64,000 bases of DNA from Cyclaneusma minus (GCA_037179335.1 JAKZHN010000002.1:62001-126000), one strand, 5' to 3'. Counted from the stretch's first letter, positions 11,501 through 24,928 are shown. Notes: a model not told the origin generated them from the sequence alone. A program made the numbers and translations.

Positions 11501-13666
11501 TCTCGTAAGTCTGTGCAATCGATTTCCCTCCGACGTTACGCATCTTACCACAGCGGATTCACACGCCACGCAACTGAGCGAAGTTTTGATGCGACGACTA
11601 TCTCAGGATCATTATATGAGCCAGAAGCCCCGCCACCGCTCCGTGTACTGCGTAGGCGGCCTGGTGGCGACCTCAGGGCTGCTACAAACGTCGGAGAACT
11701 CGAAATGTTACCTTCTGAACGGCCACGTTCGGCGGGGTCCTTGGGGACATATTCGGATTCCTTCCGAAGTTCATCCGTCTACAATCCAGATCAAAATGAT
11801 TTCGTAGATATTGCCAAGAGTGAAGATTCTCCGACAGGTCGTCTTAATTTCTCCCTGGGTGCCTTGGCCGAGTCAACTCCAAAAGACGGCACGCAACTCT
11901 TCAGCACTCGCTCGTCTCATCCTGTTATGCGACCGTCCTTTGAAGCTGAGGCTCACAGGTTGGCGCAGATTCCGGATGACGATGACGGCGGTGTGGAGTC
12001 TGCATTGATGAAGCTGGAGGGCAAGTTTGAGGAGAGACGATCTCCGAGTCTCCATGCCAGTCCGCTACTGGAGGCAGGGCAGCAACCGCCTGCGAGCCTC
12101 TTGTTACAGAAGCAAAACAGCGCGGATGACAAGAGAAGACATCGAGAGAACCGTGTTGTTGAACAGACCATAAGCGTTAAACCTCCTCTAGCCACGTATA
12201 AGCCGCAGGATCGTCAGCGCGGAAGCACAGAGGCCTTGAAGCCTGCAGTCTACAGACCTCGCGCTCCTGGCGAATTGGCCATTCGTAACCAGCATCAATC
12301 TATGAAGTCAGAGGACTCGTACTCGTCCATTCCACTCCTCGATCGGAGTTCCGGCATTGACCAGAATCAGGGGGTGCCTAGGGATTCAACAAAAATGCCC
12401 GCTATCCATATCGAAAGCAGCAACCGGGCTCCATTTGGTCAACTGACGCCGGAGTCGTTGCATCCGTCTTTCGACTTCACCGAACGGGCTGATCGAAATA
12501 TGGGGCGTGTGTCGGGAGAAGCTGGCAGCACTGCTCCGTCCCTATACAGCCAAAGCGACAATGCTACTGCGATGTCGTCCGACCTTTCTCTCGAAGTTGT
12601 TTCACGTATGGATGCCACTCCCGTCAACGGGCTTGAGACTGCGTCAGGTGCTGGCGCTCTCGATACGGGAGTAGGAGGACAGACACGGACACCGCCAATG
12701 TCGTCATCGGTCAGAGTACTCTCAGGAGAGCCAGCTTCGCGGCCACAAAGCGGGCAATTTGAATCTATGGATAAACCGCTCCCCCCTACCCCAAGCGGTT
12801 TCATGGCATCGAACGACACGGACGCAGCACCACCCCATTCCCTTCCACCTGTCGGCTCTGGGCCACCTGTTCAGGCCTCGCGTAAATCTTCTGTCCATCT
12901 TCCTTTCATCTTAGCTTTTGATTCGGAGGTGCTGGCTCAGCAATTCACCCTTATAGAGAAGGACGCCCTCCACGAGATCGACTGGAAGGAGTTGATAGAA
13001 ATGCGCTGGAAGGACAGTTCTTCAACCTCGCGCTCATGGGTCGAATTTTTGAGGACCCAGAATGCTCGAGGGGTAGAAGTCGTCATCGCGCGGTTTAACA
13101 TCATGGTAAAGTGGGCGATCTCCGAGTGCGTCCTGACCGAATCGCTCGAGGAGCGCGCTCGTTGCATCATCAAGTACATCCACATAGCGGAACAATGTCG
13201 CAAGCACCACAACTACGCCACCATGTACCAACTCACAGTCGCTCTGACATCCAACGATCTCTCGCGTCTTACCCAGACCTGGCAGCGTGTACCCACCACC
13301 GATTTACAAACCCTCCGCGAACTTGAAACCCTCATCCAGCCTACTCGAAACTTTCACAAGCTCAGACAAGAAATGGAAAGCTCAGGCCCCGATCGAGGCT
13401 GCATCCCATTCATCGGCGTCTACACACACGATCTACTGTTCAATTCGCAACGACCATCGCTGATTCCAAGCACACCGACAACCGAGCCGCTGGTGAATTT
13501 CGAGAGGTGTCGGTACGCGGCGGCTATCGTCAAAAACCTGCTGCGACTTATCGAGGCCAGCTCGCTGTATAAGTTCCAGCCGATCGAGGGCGTAACGGAC
13601 CGCTGTCTCTGGATGGCGGCATTGAGCGATGAACAGATTCGAAAGTTTGCAGAGCGGATCGAATGA
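8571..13666 (+). CDS. LTE1: Lte1-type Ras guanine nucleotide exchange factor, about 1681 aa
   Basis: Guanine nucleotide exchange factor of the Cdc25/Lte1 class. Lte1 in yeast acts at mitotic exit and cell polarity; the filamentous-fungal role is inferred. Exons are 8571-8839 and 8890-13666, with a 50-base phase-2 intron (gtacga...ctgcag). A Met five codons earlier (8556) is an alternative start. Joining gives the N-terminal motif NGRIYLR followed by PTVRPGNQRYPP. A RasGEF-N domain lies at about 345-450 (SPSFLDYDLLSDFFLTFRAF). The catalytic RasGEF domain lies at about 1430-1675 (LAQQFTLIEKDALHEIDW, IAEQCRKHHNYATMYQLTVAL). Between them are nearly 1000 disordered Ser/Pro-rich residues, typical of Lte1 rather than of Cdc25, which carries an SH3 domain. 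Lte1 is preferred over Cdc25 because no SH3 is seen and the GEF-N lies near the N-terminus. Confidence 0.88.
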
Positions 13667-14657
13667 TATGTGTTTTACAAGGTCTTGTACGATTCGCGTC
13701 TTTTCATTCCTGCGTTTCATAGCCAGCTTTTCTTTTATGTGCATAGTTCCAGACTCCAGAGACAACAATTCTCTTGATGATTTTTCAGCGATCCTCACTC
13801 TTCAACAGTTTCTTTTGTCGAGGCATTTCATGGAAGGAAATACTGCTTTTTGGGGGGGGGAGCGCACATAGCAGCAGGCAGGCGGACGACCCTGAGCGGC
13901 AGGAGCTTCAACATGGCATTTTCCCTAGTACCCGCTTTTCACGATTACGATATCTACGAATCCCATTCTGGTAGCGATACCTTAGAAAGAAGACATCTGG
14001 GAACTTTTTTTTGGGCTGAAGCGATTTCGTTGGTCCAGCTTTTGGGAGTTTCCATGACAGATGGAGAGGGACGGCAGGCAAATATAGCTTGATCGGCTAC
14101 AGTAGAACTGGAACAGGGCGTTCTTTCTTCCTTGTCCCCGAGATACCATGGGTGGGACGTTTGAGCGCTGATTTTTGGAACTCTTTTTTATTCATGTTTC
14201 GGGGTGGAGTTGACTTCACTGGAACTGGCTCCGTGGAGGACTGTACCGAGGTGTAGAGTGGTAATTACCCTAGAGCTACTTGGTTCGCTTTAATTGGTAA
14301 TGAAATATGTTTATTGAATCTGGTTAGCTCGGTCTATTGCAAAGTGGTTTCGCCCATAGATTAACATGTTTAGAAGCGCACAAAGTCATCGATGATTGAA
14401 CACAAAGTAAGTCACCGAAAAATCACGTAGCTTAAAGTCAAAATAAACTAGGCGGCAGGTGATTAGTATTTTTGAAAAATCGCGCATTTGCAGCCTGTAT
14501 AGGTACATAATATAGTCCTTATTCTCAGTCCCTATAGACTATCTGTCAAGTAACGGTGGCTTTTTCGTAGTCCTTAATACTTTTACAGCAAGCCCATCTA
14601 AGTCTACCAGAACCCAGTGCTCATAAACCTTGGTTCCAAACCTCCAAACCCATGCGC
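13667..14657. other. Convergent 3' flanks of the GEF and Sec18 genes
   Basis: About 1 kb between two converging genes. It becomes AT-rich after 14250. I see no coding region, tRNA or repeat beyond a nine-G run at 13853-13861. Confidence 0.45.
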
Positions 14658-17141
14658 CTAGATCCTCGAAGCTGAGATCATCTTCGCCATGACATCAGCA
14701 AACCGTCCCGGCACATCCTCCGGACTCTGCCTCGCCGTCTCTACACCCAGCAGCACTCTCTTGACACCAACACCGATCTCGTCCGAGCCAGTGATGCTCT
14801 TCAGCTCGTTCAAGCTTGCGGACAGATCGTTGTCGGATTCGAAAGCGCCTACTTCGCGTAAGACGGAGGCGAGCTCGTTTTGATCGTTGACGTTGGGGAC
14901 GGCGAGCTCGCGGTCGAAGGAGGAGAAGATGTCGAGTTGTTGCAGGACGGAGCGTTGGGTTGTGGTGCCGATGATGAGGAGGCGTCGGCCCTATGTCGAT
15001 GTTAGTGCTATTGAGGAATTTAAGGGAGATAAGAGACGTACATTTGGAGGCTGCTTGCCAATGAGTACCATGAGTGCCTGGAGCACGCTATTGGAGAAGC
15101 GGGGGCCGATAGGAGCCCAGTCGAGGATTCGCTCGATGCTGTCCACAACCACGACACTCTGGGGAGATTTGTAGGCATCCGTGAACACCTTATTCAGATG
15201 CTGGACCTTCATCATTTCACTGAAACCGACCATGTGTTCGGGCGAGACCAGCTTGATAAAGGGGAAGCCAGAGTCGATGGCTATCTTGGCTGCAAGCGCA
15301 GTCTTGCCAGCTCCGGGAGGTCCATGCAACAACACAGACAGCAGAGGTTCTGATTTTGACTCTCGTACCTGGTTGACGAAGAGCCTGCCGTCTTGCAGGA
15401 TGTCGTCAATATGGGGACTGAAGCGCAATATGCCTCCCCGCACTGCGGTGGAAAGTTCTTCTTCCGAGACACCGAATGCTGGTTTGACTTCTTCGAGAGC
15501 ATTCATGAAATCTTCACGGTTGACTTTCATGTTCTCGATATCGTCACTTACGCCAGCTACCGTGCCTACTTTCACGTGTCTGTTGAAAGCAAACGACGAT
15601 GCTGACTTGACCAAACCTCCGATTTCCGCACCCGAAAAGTTCTTTGTGAGGCGCGAAAGCTCGATGAGATCAACATTTGGGTCCATGACATTGTTGTCCT
15701 TCATCTTCGACGTATGAATTTTGAGGATCTGTTGTCGGCCGTGCTCGTCCGGTAGGGAGATTTCCATGTGGACTTCCAAACGACCTGGTCTCAGCAGAGC
15801 ATCATCAATCATGTCCATTCGGTTGGTCATTCCGATAAGAAGGATGTTGTTAAGTTGGTCCACTCCATCAAGCTTGGAGAGCAACTGATTGACAACACTG
15901 TCACCAACACCGGTGCCTCCACCAGCCCCTGAGCCTCTCTGCTTGCAGACAGCATCAAGCTCATCGAAAATGATAATGTGTAAACCACTTTCATCTCCCT
16001 TTTCCTTGTACTCCTTTTCTGCATCGGCGAATAATTTTCTAATGTTCTCCTCAGATTGACCGACATACTTGTTTAGGACCTCAGGACCGTTGATGACTTT
16101 GGGTTCGCGCGAGTTCAGCATCTTTCCGATCTGCCTTGCGATCAAAGTTTTGCCGGTTCCTGGAGGACCGTACAGCAAGATGCCTTTGACGTGCTGAATT
16201 CCAAGCTTCTCTATGAGACCAGGAGGAAAGATACGTGACGCGAATGCTCTTCGGAAAATTGCGGAGAATTCGGTATCTAAACCACCAATACCCATGTCCT
16301 CAAATTTGAAATCAGGGGCAATGATCGAGTTCGCTGCGGGTCGCTTGGAAGAGCCCTTGAGCTTGATTGGGGTTTTGGCGTCTTTGAAAAAGGTGATAGC
16401 AGTGTGACGCGTGAGTATACCTCGAGCCCTAGGATCGCTGACGACCGGTGCTGAAGATGATCCTGGCTTCTCGAGGCTGAGATCAACAAGCTGAGTGGTT
16501 CGAATAGTGACATTCAGCACAATGCTCTTGTGATCCATGACTAGCTGTTGGCCAGGAGCAAACATCTGGCCTTCATACAACCGTATAAAGTACTCAGCAA
16601 GCATGTCCTGGTCATAGGGTGTCTCGGTCGTTTTTTTGCCAGCAAATCCAATCTCGACATCGAGGGAACCCAGATAACTCTGAGGACCTTGAACAAAGGG
16701 GTCGTAAATTTCGACCATGACTGCTTCTACCAAGCTGACGCCAGCCCACGAACGTTGTGGCCCCGTCAGGGCAATAAAGCCTTGAGGGAAGCTGGGTGTA
16801 GGGCGAGCAGTCACCACGTACATCCCATTTATAAGGAGGTAGAGATCCGAGCCATCGCGATTAGGGGGGAAATCGTGGGGCGACACAGCGGTAATGTTAC
16901 CGTAGATGTATTGGTTTGCGATGTTCTTGTCTTCAACTTTGGCAGGCTGCAGTTGTTTCGCCGAACTGCGATCCGGCATGCTTTGCTGTGAGGGAGGGGC
17001 GGGACCTCGCCTGGGATCATTATAGCCAGCCATGGGAGTGTCGCCATAGTTGCGCGGAGGGTTGGCGGGAGCCTGGCTATAGCCCCCCTGTTCGCGGCCC
17101 CCTCGAGGCCCTTTTCCGAAAAGGTTATCGCGGTTGAACAT
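14658..17141 (-). CDS. SEC18: Sec18/NSF vesicle-fusing AAA+ ATPase, 810 aa
   Basis: Hexameric AAA+ ATPase that, with alpha-SNAP (Sec17), disassembles SNARE complexes after membrane fusion throughout the secretory pathway. Exons on the minus strand are 17141-15042 and 14990-14658, with a 51-base phase-0 intron (gtacgt...acatag) that splits QPPN from GRRLLIIGTT. After a Gly/Pro-rich N-terminus comes the N-domain. D1 then has Walker A GPPGTGKT (about residue 325), Walker B IIIFDELD and the arginine-finger segment LLRPGRLE. D2 has GPPGAGKT (about 607) and VVVDSIERILDW, the degenerate Walker B expected of NSF D2. Length matches fungal Sec18 (about 760-830 aa). It is divergent from the Pol I subunit gene over 588 bases. 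Confidence 0.97.
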
Positions 17142-17729
17142 GGCGGTCGAGATTTATGGCATTCGGGTTTGCAGGACAGAACGGAGTCCACGGAAGTAGT
17201 GGTGGAGGACCTAGAACAGTCAGATGTTTGCACTTCAAGAAAGCAAGAGACAGCAACAAATAATCATAATAACAACAGTCAAGTTGAGAAGAGAGAAGCG
17301 AAGAAATATATGGGTAGACAGGGGGATCTTTGAGGTAGCAGGAACGTACTTGGCAGAGTGTAGAGATGCGACTATTGCAAGCAGTGGCAGTCTGGACAAA
17401 TCCGTGAACAGGAACAAGAGCTTTTCAGCAGAACAAGCTGCCTTTTCACAGGACTGAAAGTAGGATGCAGGGTTGGGAGGATTAAAGACGTCTCAGCAGC
17501 GTTTTGAACATGTAATGAAGCTTCAAGCTCGCTGGCCGTGCTGGTGAGGCTGTGAGCACCACACCTGGCCCACCGTGGCTGCTGCGTGGCTGCTGCGTGG
17601 CTGCGCCGCCGGAGTCCGGATAAACGCGTGCACCGACACCCCACATTGCGGAACTGTCTTGGCGCGGCCGAGAAAAAAAGTTATCACGATAAAGTAACAA
17701 TTCGCATTCCTCTTCCCAGTCTGGCAACC
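17142..17729. promoter_or_regulatory. Shared divergent promoter, SEC18 / RPA190
   Basis: 588 bases separate the two start codons, so both promoters and leaders must lie here. A purine-rich stretch lies at 17230-17310 next to SEC18. Near 17572-17615 the word gtggctgctgc occurs three times in tandem, followed by GC-rich sequence. No TATA box is evident. Confidence 0.5.
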
Positions 17730-20700
17730 ATGAATATCTCCCAGCCAGTTGCCTCTGCCATCGGCAGTGTCGACTTTGGCTTCCTCACGCGCGAGGAAAT
17801 CAGGGCGCTTTCGGTGAAGAAGATCGACAACCCGCAGACTTTCGATACTCTGCTGAACCCCGTCCCTGGCGGTCTCTACGACCCTGCTCTTGGAGCCTGG
17901 GGCGCCTACAGGTACCGTAGAATCTGGACTGACGAAGTGACTCTGCTAATGTAGCTCGAAAACAGCTGTCACACATGTCATTTACCACCTCTGGTCTGTC
18001 CGGGCCATGTCGGCCACATCGAGCTGCCCACTCCCGTCTACCACCCCGTCTTTGTGGACCAAATCCTGCGCTTGCTCCGGGGAAAATGCGAATACTGCCA
18101 TCATCTGAAACTGTCGCGGAAAGACTGCAATCTGTTTCTCTGCAAGTTGCGCCTCATCCAGCACGGCCTCATCGAACTCGCCCAGGAAGTGGAAAACATC
18201 GGTATTGAGCCCCCAAAGAAGGGTGCTGACGTTGATGGCGAGGCATGCGACGACGACGAAGAGGACGGGGCTGAAGGCACTATCAATCAACGGCTGGCTT
18301 TCGTCAAGGCTATCAAGGCTTCAAGAAAAGCCGCATGGGATTGGAGCACCGAGAAGAATGCTGCTGTTGCGGAAGCGCGCCGAGACGTCACCAAGGCCTT
18401 TTTCAAGTCTATTACGGTACCAAAGAAATGCGGAAACTGTGGTGCCATATCCCGCGCCTGGAGGAAAGATGGCTATGTCAAAATTTTCCAAAAGGAATTG
18501 TCGCAGAAAGATCAATTGAAGAACGACATGGGAAATTTCAAAGTGGTGAACCCGATCAAGGTGCTGAAGAAAGGTCAGGGTCGGCAACAGCAGCCAGACG
18601 GATTTGATTCGGATGAAGGTATCGCGGATATTGACCTCTCCTCGAGCGATGATGACGAAGGTCCCGGCGAAGATCTCGATGTCGATGGAGATGTGGCCAT
18701 GTCGGACCAAAATACCAACATGCCTTCGAAGACGAAAGCGAAAGTGGTCTCACGGCCAGAGCGCTACGTGAATCAGGTCGAAGTTCAGGGTACTTTACGA
18801 CTACTGTTTGAGACGGAGCAAGAGTTGATGTCTCTTGTTTACGATTCGAGGTCGAATCCCAAGAAGCCCACCATCGTTTCCCATGAGATGCTCTTCTTGC
18901 ATACCCTGCTGGTACCTCCAAACAAGTACCGCCCAGAAGCAAGGACTGGAGCAGGGCAGATCACGGAAGACACACAAAACTCGCTTTACAAGGGCATCCT
19001 CACCCAATGTGAAACGATTGCTCAAATCTACCGGGAAAATGAAGCGGATGCACCTGAAACACCATACCGAAAAAGAAATTATGACGATTTGCAAGAGACG
19101 ATGGTGCGTCTGCAAGAATGCGTCAACTCTTTGATAGATCGGGATCGAAATCCAGTCCGTGGCCAACAGATGAACGAGGAGGGTATCAAGCAGAAGTTGG
19201 AGAAGAAGGAGGGTTTGTTCCGGAAGAACATGATGGGGAAGCGAGTCAACTTCGCAGCTCGCAGTGTCATTTCGCCGGATCCAAACATCGAGACCAATGA
19301 GATCGGAGTTCCTCCAGTGTTTGCGAAGAAATTGACATATCCGGAACCTGTCACCAGCCACAATTTCAAAGATATGCAGCAGGCAGTGATCAACGGACCT
19401 GACAAATGGCCTGGAGCCGCTGCGATTGAAAACGAGAATGGCCAGGTAATCAATCTCCGCTTCAAAAGCGAAGATGAACGCCGAGCTCTTTCGAACCAAC
19501 TCCTGGCTCCTAGTTCCAACAACAGTGGAGCGAGAAATAAGAAGGTCCACCGACACTTGACGAACGGTGACGTTGTCTTGATGAACCGACAGCCGACTCT
19601 ACACAAACCTTCGATGATGGGTCATCGCGCCCGAGTACTGCCAGGAGAGAAGACGATTCGCATGCACTATGCCAATTGTAACACCTACAACGCAGATTTC
19701 GATGGTGATGAGATGAATATGCATTTCCCACAGAGCGAGGTGGCCCGCGCAGAAGCCTTGCAAATTGCGGATACTGATCACCAGTACCTTGTAGCTACGT
19801 CCGGCAAGCCTCTTCGTGGTCTCATTCAAGATCATTTGTCGGTGGCCGTCTGGATGTGCAATCGCGATACTTTCTTCGACAGGGAAAGCTACCAGCAGCT
19901 GATCTACAATTGCATAAGACCAGAAGACAACCACATCTTGGGCGACCGGATACAGACTGTTCCTCCTGCTATCATAAAACCGCAACCACTTTGGACCGGA
20001 AAACAGATCATCACCACCATCTTGAAGAATATCAAGCCGTCCGACTGCTCTCCTCTGAACCTTGTGGGCAAGTCTCAGACACCAGCTGATAGCTGGGGCT
20101 CGAATTCCGAGGAGGGCGTCGTGCTATTCCGAGATGGCGAACTGATTACCGGTATCTTGGACAAGGCTCAACTGGGTCCCAGTGGAGGCGGATTCATTCA
20201 CTCTGTCCACGAAGTCTACGGCCCCACCATTGCCGGAAAGTTACTCAGCATATTAGGTCGTTTACTCACCAAGTTTCTCCACATGCGAGCCCATTCTTGT
20301 GGTATCGACGACCTTCGACTCACTGCCGAGGGCGAGGCAGTTCGGAAGGAGAAGCTGGTAAAGGCTTCAAAGATTGGTCTCGAAGTCGCCTCCAAATACG
20401 TCACTCTGGAGGACCGAAAACCCAGCAGTACCGATCCTGAGCTGCTGAAAAGATTGGAAGAGGCGCTAAGAGACGATACCAAGCAGGCTAGTCTTGATAT
20501 GATGATGAACATGAACTCCGGGAACCTTTCATCCGAGGTCACGAAGAACTGTCTCCCCACTGGTCTCGTGAAACAGTTCCCCAAGAACCGCTTTCAGAAC
20601 ATGACAGTTTCTGGTGCAAAGGGTAGTTCTGTTAACGCCAATTTGATCTCTTGTAATCTTGGGCAACAAGTTCTTGAGGGTCGCCGAGTTCCGATCATGG

Positions 20701-22889
20701 TCAGCGGAAAGTCTTTGCCCTGCTTCAGACCATTCGAGACCGATATTCGAGCCGGTGGTTATGTGGTCAACCGTTTCTTGACTGGTATCCGACCACAGGA
20801 GTACTACTTCCACGCTATGGCTGGTCGAGAAGGTCTTATTGATACTGCTGTCAAGACCTCGCGTTCCGGTTACCTGCAGCGATGTTTGATCAAGGGCATG
20901 GAAGGTCTGAAGGTCGAATATGACACATCTGTTCGCGACTCTGATGGCTCAATTGTGCAGTTCTTGTACGGAGAAGATGGACTCGACGTCACCAAGCAGA
21001 AGCATCTCACGGACTTCAAGTTCCTGCTTGAGAACATCACGTCCGTGGTCGCGCAGATGAAACTGAGTGACAACCTCGATATCACCAAGGAACATATGAA
21101 GGCGGTCAAGAAGGCGATGAAACATGGTATCAAGGCAGCCAAGCGGGGAGACCCGGGACGAGCTGATCCTGTTTTGGCGCATTTCCACCCCGGCAGATAT
21201 CTCTATGCGACCTCAGAAAAGTACCATGAAGCCCTGAACAATTACATAGACTCAAATCCCGACGGTTTGATCGCGTCTAAGGACAAAGAGGCGCCGTTCG
21301 GCCGAAGGGCCCTCGACAAGAAGGCCGTGGAGCAGGTGCTGAACGTCAAATACCTGAAATCGGTCGTCGACCCTGGTGAAGCTGTTGGCATTGTCGCTGG
21401 ACAGTCAGTTGGAGAACCTTCGACGCAAATGACGCTTAACACTTTCCATTTGGCTGGTCACTCTGCCAAGAACGTCACGCTTGGTATTCCTCGTCTCAGG
21501 GAAATCGTCATGACCGCAAGTAACCACATCTCGACCCCGTCAATGACTCTGAGAGTCATTGATGAAATGTCAGACAGTGAGGCGACCCAGTTCGCGAAGG
21601 GTATCAGCAAGTTGTCGCTGGCCGAGATTGTCGATGAAGCCACCGTCAGCGAGCGTATCGGCCCTGGCGTTGGCAGGCGACGTGCAACGACATATGATAT
21701 CCGCCTCAAGTTCTTCCCATCCAAAGAGTACACCGATACTTATGCCATCACAATCGCCGATGTCATCTCAACACTGGAGAGAAAATTTGTCCCGAGACTG
21801 GTAGCTTCGACCAAGAAGGCGCTTGGCAAGAAGAAGGGAGAAAAGAAGGGCGATAACACATCGGCTCTTCCGGAGATTGGGAGCGTGGCTAGGAAGATCC
21901 CAGACGCGCCTACTGGAAGAGCTGATGCGGACGGTGAAGCCGACGATGACGACGATGAGGGTGGTGACGACGATGCCACTAATGCAAAACAACAATCCAA
22001 TCGTACTCAAGCAATATCTTATGCCGCCAACGACGACGATGACGATGCTGTTCAGAAACGCATGGAACGAGAAGCATCACCAGTAGACGAGGAAGATATG
22101 GAAGATGAAGGCATTGGTGGTAGCCCTCCACCAAGTGGCGACGAAGACGAGGTTGAAGAGAAGACTACGAGCAAGAGAAGCGAAATGTCCGATAACCGCG
22201 AGTCGAGAATAATGACAGACTACAGCGACGTCACGCGTTTCCGATTGGATGAGAAACATGGCGGCTGGTGTGAAGTGTCTCTTGAGTACGATAGCGACAT
22301 TCCAAAGATTCTGATGCTGAACCTCCTGGAAGATGTACTGCACAAGTCTTTGATTCAACAGATCGAAGGACTCGACGCTTGCACCTTTGTGGCAGACGAA
22401 ATGGTCAAGAATCCCGCGACGGGCAAAGAGGAGAAGACCAGAGTCGTTCACACGGCTGGTGTGAACTTGAAGGCGATGCAAATGTATGCCGACTTCATCA
22501 ATCCAAATGCTACATCGACCAACGATATCGCCGCTATGCTCGCTCACTACGGTGTCGAAGCATGTCGAGCCACCATCATCCAGGAATTGGCAGGCGTCTT
22601 CGGTGGTCACGGCATCTCCGTCGACAACCGCCATTTGAACTTGATCTCTGACTACATGACGCGCGGTGGTGGATTCTCGCCCTTCAACCGCAACGGATTC
22701 CAGTCCAGCACCAGTCCGTTCATGAAGATGAGTTTCGAGACAACCGTCGGTTTCTTAAGGGAAGCTGTGATGGATGGAGACTGGGATGACCTGAAAAATC
22801 CTAGCAGTCGCATTGTTATCGGGAGGACGAGCAAGGTGGGAACTGGAGCATTTGATGTTCTGACACAAGTGCCAGTTCCGCGTGAGTAA
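17730..22889 (+). CDS. RPA190: RNA polymerase I largest subunit (A190), 1701 aa
   Basis: Catalytic largest subunit of RNA polymerase I, which transcribes 35S rRNA in the nucleolus. Exons are 17730-17911 and 17966-22889, with a 54-base phase-2 intron (gtaccg...aacag, branch-like gctaat). Using the acceptor at 17965 rather than the nearer tag at 17954 keeps frame and restores the N-terminal zinc ligands CHTCHLPPLVCPGHVGH. The second zinc-binding pair CEYCHH follows. The catalytic Mg-binding loop NADFDGDEMNMH is at about residue 635. The bridge-helix/trigger-loop region includes GEPSTQMTLNTFHLAG. An acidic, low-complexity insertion in the jaw (about 21930-22170) is typical of A190. Length agrees with yeast A190 (1664 aa). 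Confidence 0.97.
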
Positions 22890-23413
22890 ATTGTTGAAGA
22901 AGGGGTAGCTGGCGTTTTTTACATGGGGTATTTCAAGCAAGCGGTTTTCAGTCGGGGAAAATTGCTGGGATGTCTATGCGAGCGGCATTTGAGGGTTAGG
23001 TCTGTTCTTTCTAGGGTAATAAAAAGGCAATAATAAGTTCTGAAATGTACTCTTTGAGTCTCGCGCATAGTCTACTGAATCGTGGTGTATCCTCTCAACT
23101 TTCGTGACTTTTCTGCTTCTGACCTCTGGATCCAATCATCCATTAATCATTTCGCATCTGCTTGAATTCGGTTGATTCACGCGCGGAATAAAAATTACAT
23201 CAGACATATCACTAGAACACAGATAATCCCCGTGGAAGCAAAATGCCAATGTAGTCGTCGTTCTTAGGTTTGGCTTCTTTAGTTTCAAGTACACTATTTG
23301 CACATAAAGAAGCCTTGAAACATTACAAGCTCGTGGGTTAAAACATTACCAGTGCCATTCCAGCCAGGATAGCAGCCTTAGAGTCCCTTCGTAGGTGGCA
23401 TCTATGCCACCAC
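22890..23413. other. Convergent 3' flanks of RPA190 and PRP3
   Basis: 524 bases of moderately AT-rich sequence between converging genes. The aataaaaaggcaataataag run at 23019-23038 could serve RPA190 polyadenylation. Nothing else is recognisable. Confidence 0.4.
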
Positions 23414-24928
23414 CTATTTCATGCTCTTCGCCAGCGTCCAGAAATTATCCATCTTCGCCTTTCTCAGCACATCTCTGGCTGCCGAGTCCGTCTCGCAAAC
23501 CTTGCTACCCCATTTGCGGAATGCTCTATCCTTCGCCTCACCCTCAAAGACCAAGACGCATTTATTCAGCGTCATATCTTTCAACTCGCCCTTCTCGTCC
23601 TCAGCCTTCAGCCAATCAGCCATAACATCCGGCTTGCCGTCTTTCATTCGTGTTGGCGCAGTCTCGGTCCAGTTGATGCGGTTGAGCATGAGCTTCTTGT
23701 ATTGCATGATGCTGTGTTCGCCGCCTTCGACAATCACAAGGTTGAATCGAGGATGCATCACGCAGACGCCTGTCAAAGCGTTTTGTTCGGCGTTCTTGCC
23801 GATTTTGTAACGATGGCTTCCGTTTGCGAGACTGTCGATCTTGAAGACCAGAATGTGGATTCCCTTGGCAGCATCCTTTTCTTGGTTCGTAGCTAGTTTC
23901 TCGTGCTTTTGCTCCTTTGTTAACTTCCTGTCCTCGTTCATCTCGATGTGCTTCTGGTGACGCTCTGCGATCTCTTTGTTGACACGCGCCTCCACGGCAG
24001 TAGGATCCTTGACAGCCTCCTCCCCAAGAACACGCATGAGGTTTCCCTTCTTGACTTTCGGTGGAGGAGCAGGCTCGAGTCCTAGACGAATCTTGGCTTG
24101 TTGTTCTTTCAGGTCTGCCATACGTCGTTGTCTGCGAAGCTTAGCTTGTTCTTTTGCTGTGAGGAACATTGGTTTGGGTGCAGGCATGATCTTCTCCTGT
24201 GGTGGTTCTTGGAGGACAGGGTGCTGTATGTATACCGTGATGATGGAATCCGGCGTATCGATCTTGATTTTGTTCGGCTTGTCTAGGTCGTCGTAGCTGT
24301 CTCCATCGACGATACCAACATCCCACCACTCGAGATCCGGTGGGGCCTCCACGAGAAACTTCTTCTCCGTATCCAGGTCTTCATCGATTCCAATCTTTCG
24401 CGAGGATTCCGCAATCCTCTTCTTCATCGCCTCAAGGGCAGCTTGGCGTCGCAAAGCATTGGCTTGCTGAATGTATTTGCCCTTCTGATTGAACACCAAT
24501 TGCCTCGAATTCCTCGACTTCAGCGTAGCAGTCTGGCCTCCTAAACTATTGTCGAAATATGGATTGTTCCTGGTCTCCTCGGCGGACGGTCCTGATAGAT
24601 CGAGTTGCTGCTTGGGCTTCACGGGCTCCTTCTGAGGTCGCGCATTGCCAATGCTGGTCGCGAACTTGGGCGCAACAGTCTTCGATGGCTTCCATGATCC
24701 CAAGTCCTCGAGGGCAGGATGTAGACCGACGTTCAAACCGCCCTTTGCCTTGCCTTCCAGAGCAGGATGCAGTGGAGTATTCAGACCACCCTTTGCCTTG
24801 CTGCTGCCCACGGCTGCCGCGACTCTGGCCTTGAGTGAAGCAAGCTTCTCGGCCGCAGTCTCGGGCTTACCGACTCGACTGGCAGAGTCATGACGCGGAG
24901 CGATTATGGGCGATGCCTTGCGGTCCAT
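23414..24928 (-). CDS. PRP3: Prp3, U4/U6 di-snRNP splicing factor, 504 aa
   Basis: Component of the U4/U6 and U4/U6.U5 snRNPs, needed to keep U4/U6 paired before spliceosome activation. A single exon of 504 codons. The N-terminus carries two copies of an AKGGLN-x-LHPALE motif. The PRP3 domain (about 130-345) includes NPYFDNSL, PDLEWWDVGIV and the basic helix TAKEQAKLRRQRRMADLKEQQ. The C-terminal DUF1115/ferredoxin-like domain (about 370-500) contains VVEGGEHSIMQYKKLMLNRI and ends near DNFWTLAKSMK. Length matches fungal Prp3. It is divergent from another likely spliceosome-associated gene. Confidence 0.95.
   Translation of the reverse strand: MDRKASPIIAPRHDSASRVGKPETAAEKLASLKARVAAAVGSSKAKGGLNTPLHPALEGKAKGGLNVGLHPALEDLGSWKPSKTVAPKFATSIGNARPQKEPVKPKQQLDLSGPSAEETRNNPYFDNSLGGQTATLKSRNSRQLVFNQKGKYIQQANALRRQAALEAMKKRIAESSRKIGIDEDLDTEKKFLVEAPPDLEWWDVGIVDGDSYDDLDKPNKIKIDTPDSIITVYIQHPVLQEPPQEKIMPAPKPMFLTAKEQAKLRRQRRMADLKEQQAKIRLGLEPAPPPKVKKGNLMRVLGEEAVKDPTAVEARVNKEIAERHQKHIEMNEDRKLTKEQKHEKLATNQEKDAAKGIHILVFKIDSLANGSHRYKIGKNAEQNALTGVCVMHPRFNLVIVEGGEHSIMQYKKLMLNRINWTETAPTRMKDGKPDVMADWLKAEDEKGELKDMTLNKCVLVFEGEAKDRAFRKWGSKVCETDSAARDVLRKAKMDNFWTLAKSMK

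Noticed and set aside
17951..17954. Acceptor tag at 17951-17954 for the RPA190 intron
   Set aside because: It puts the second exon out of frame; the acceptor ending at 17965 keeps frame and restores the zinc ligands.
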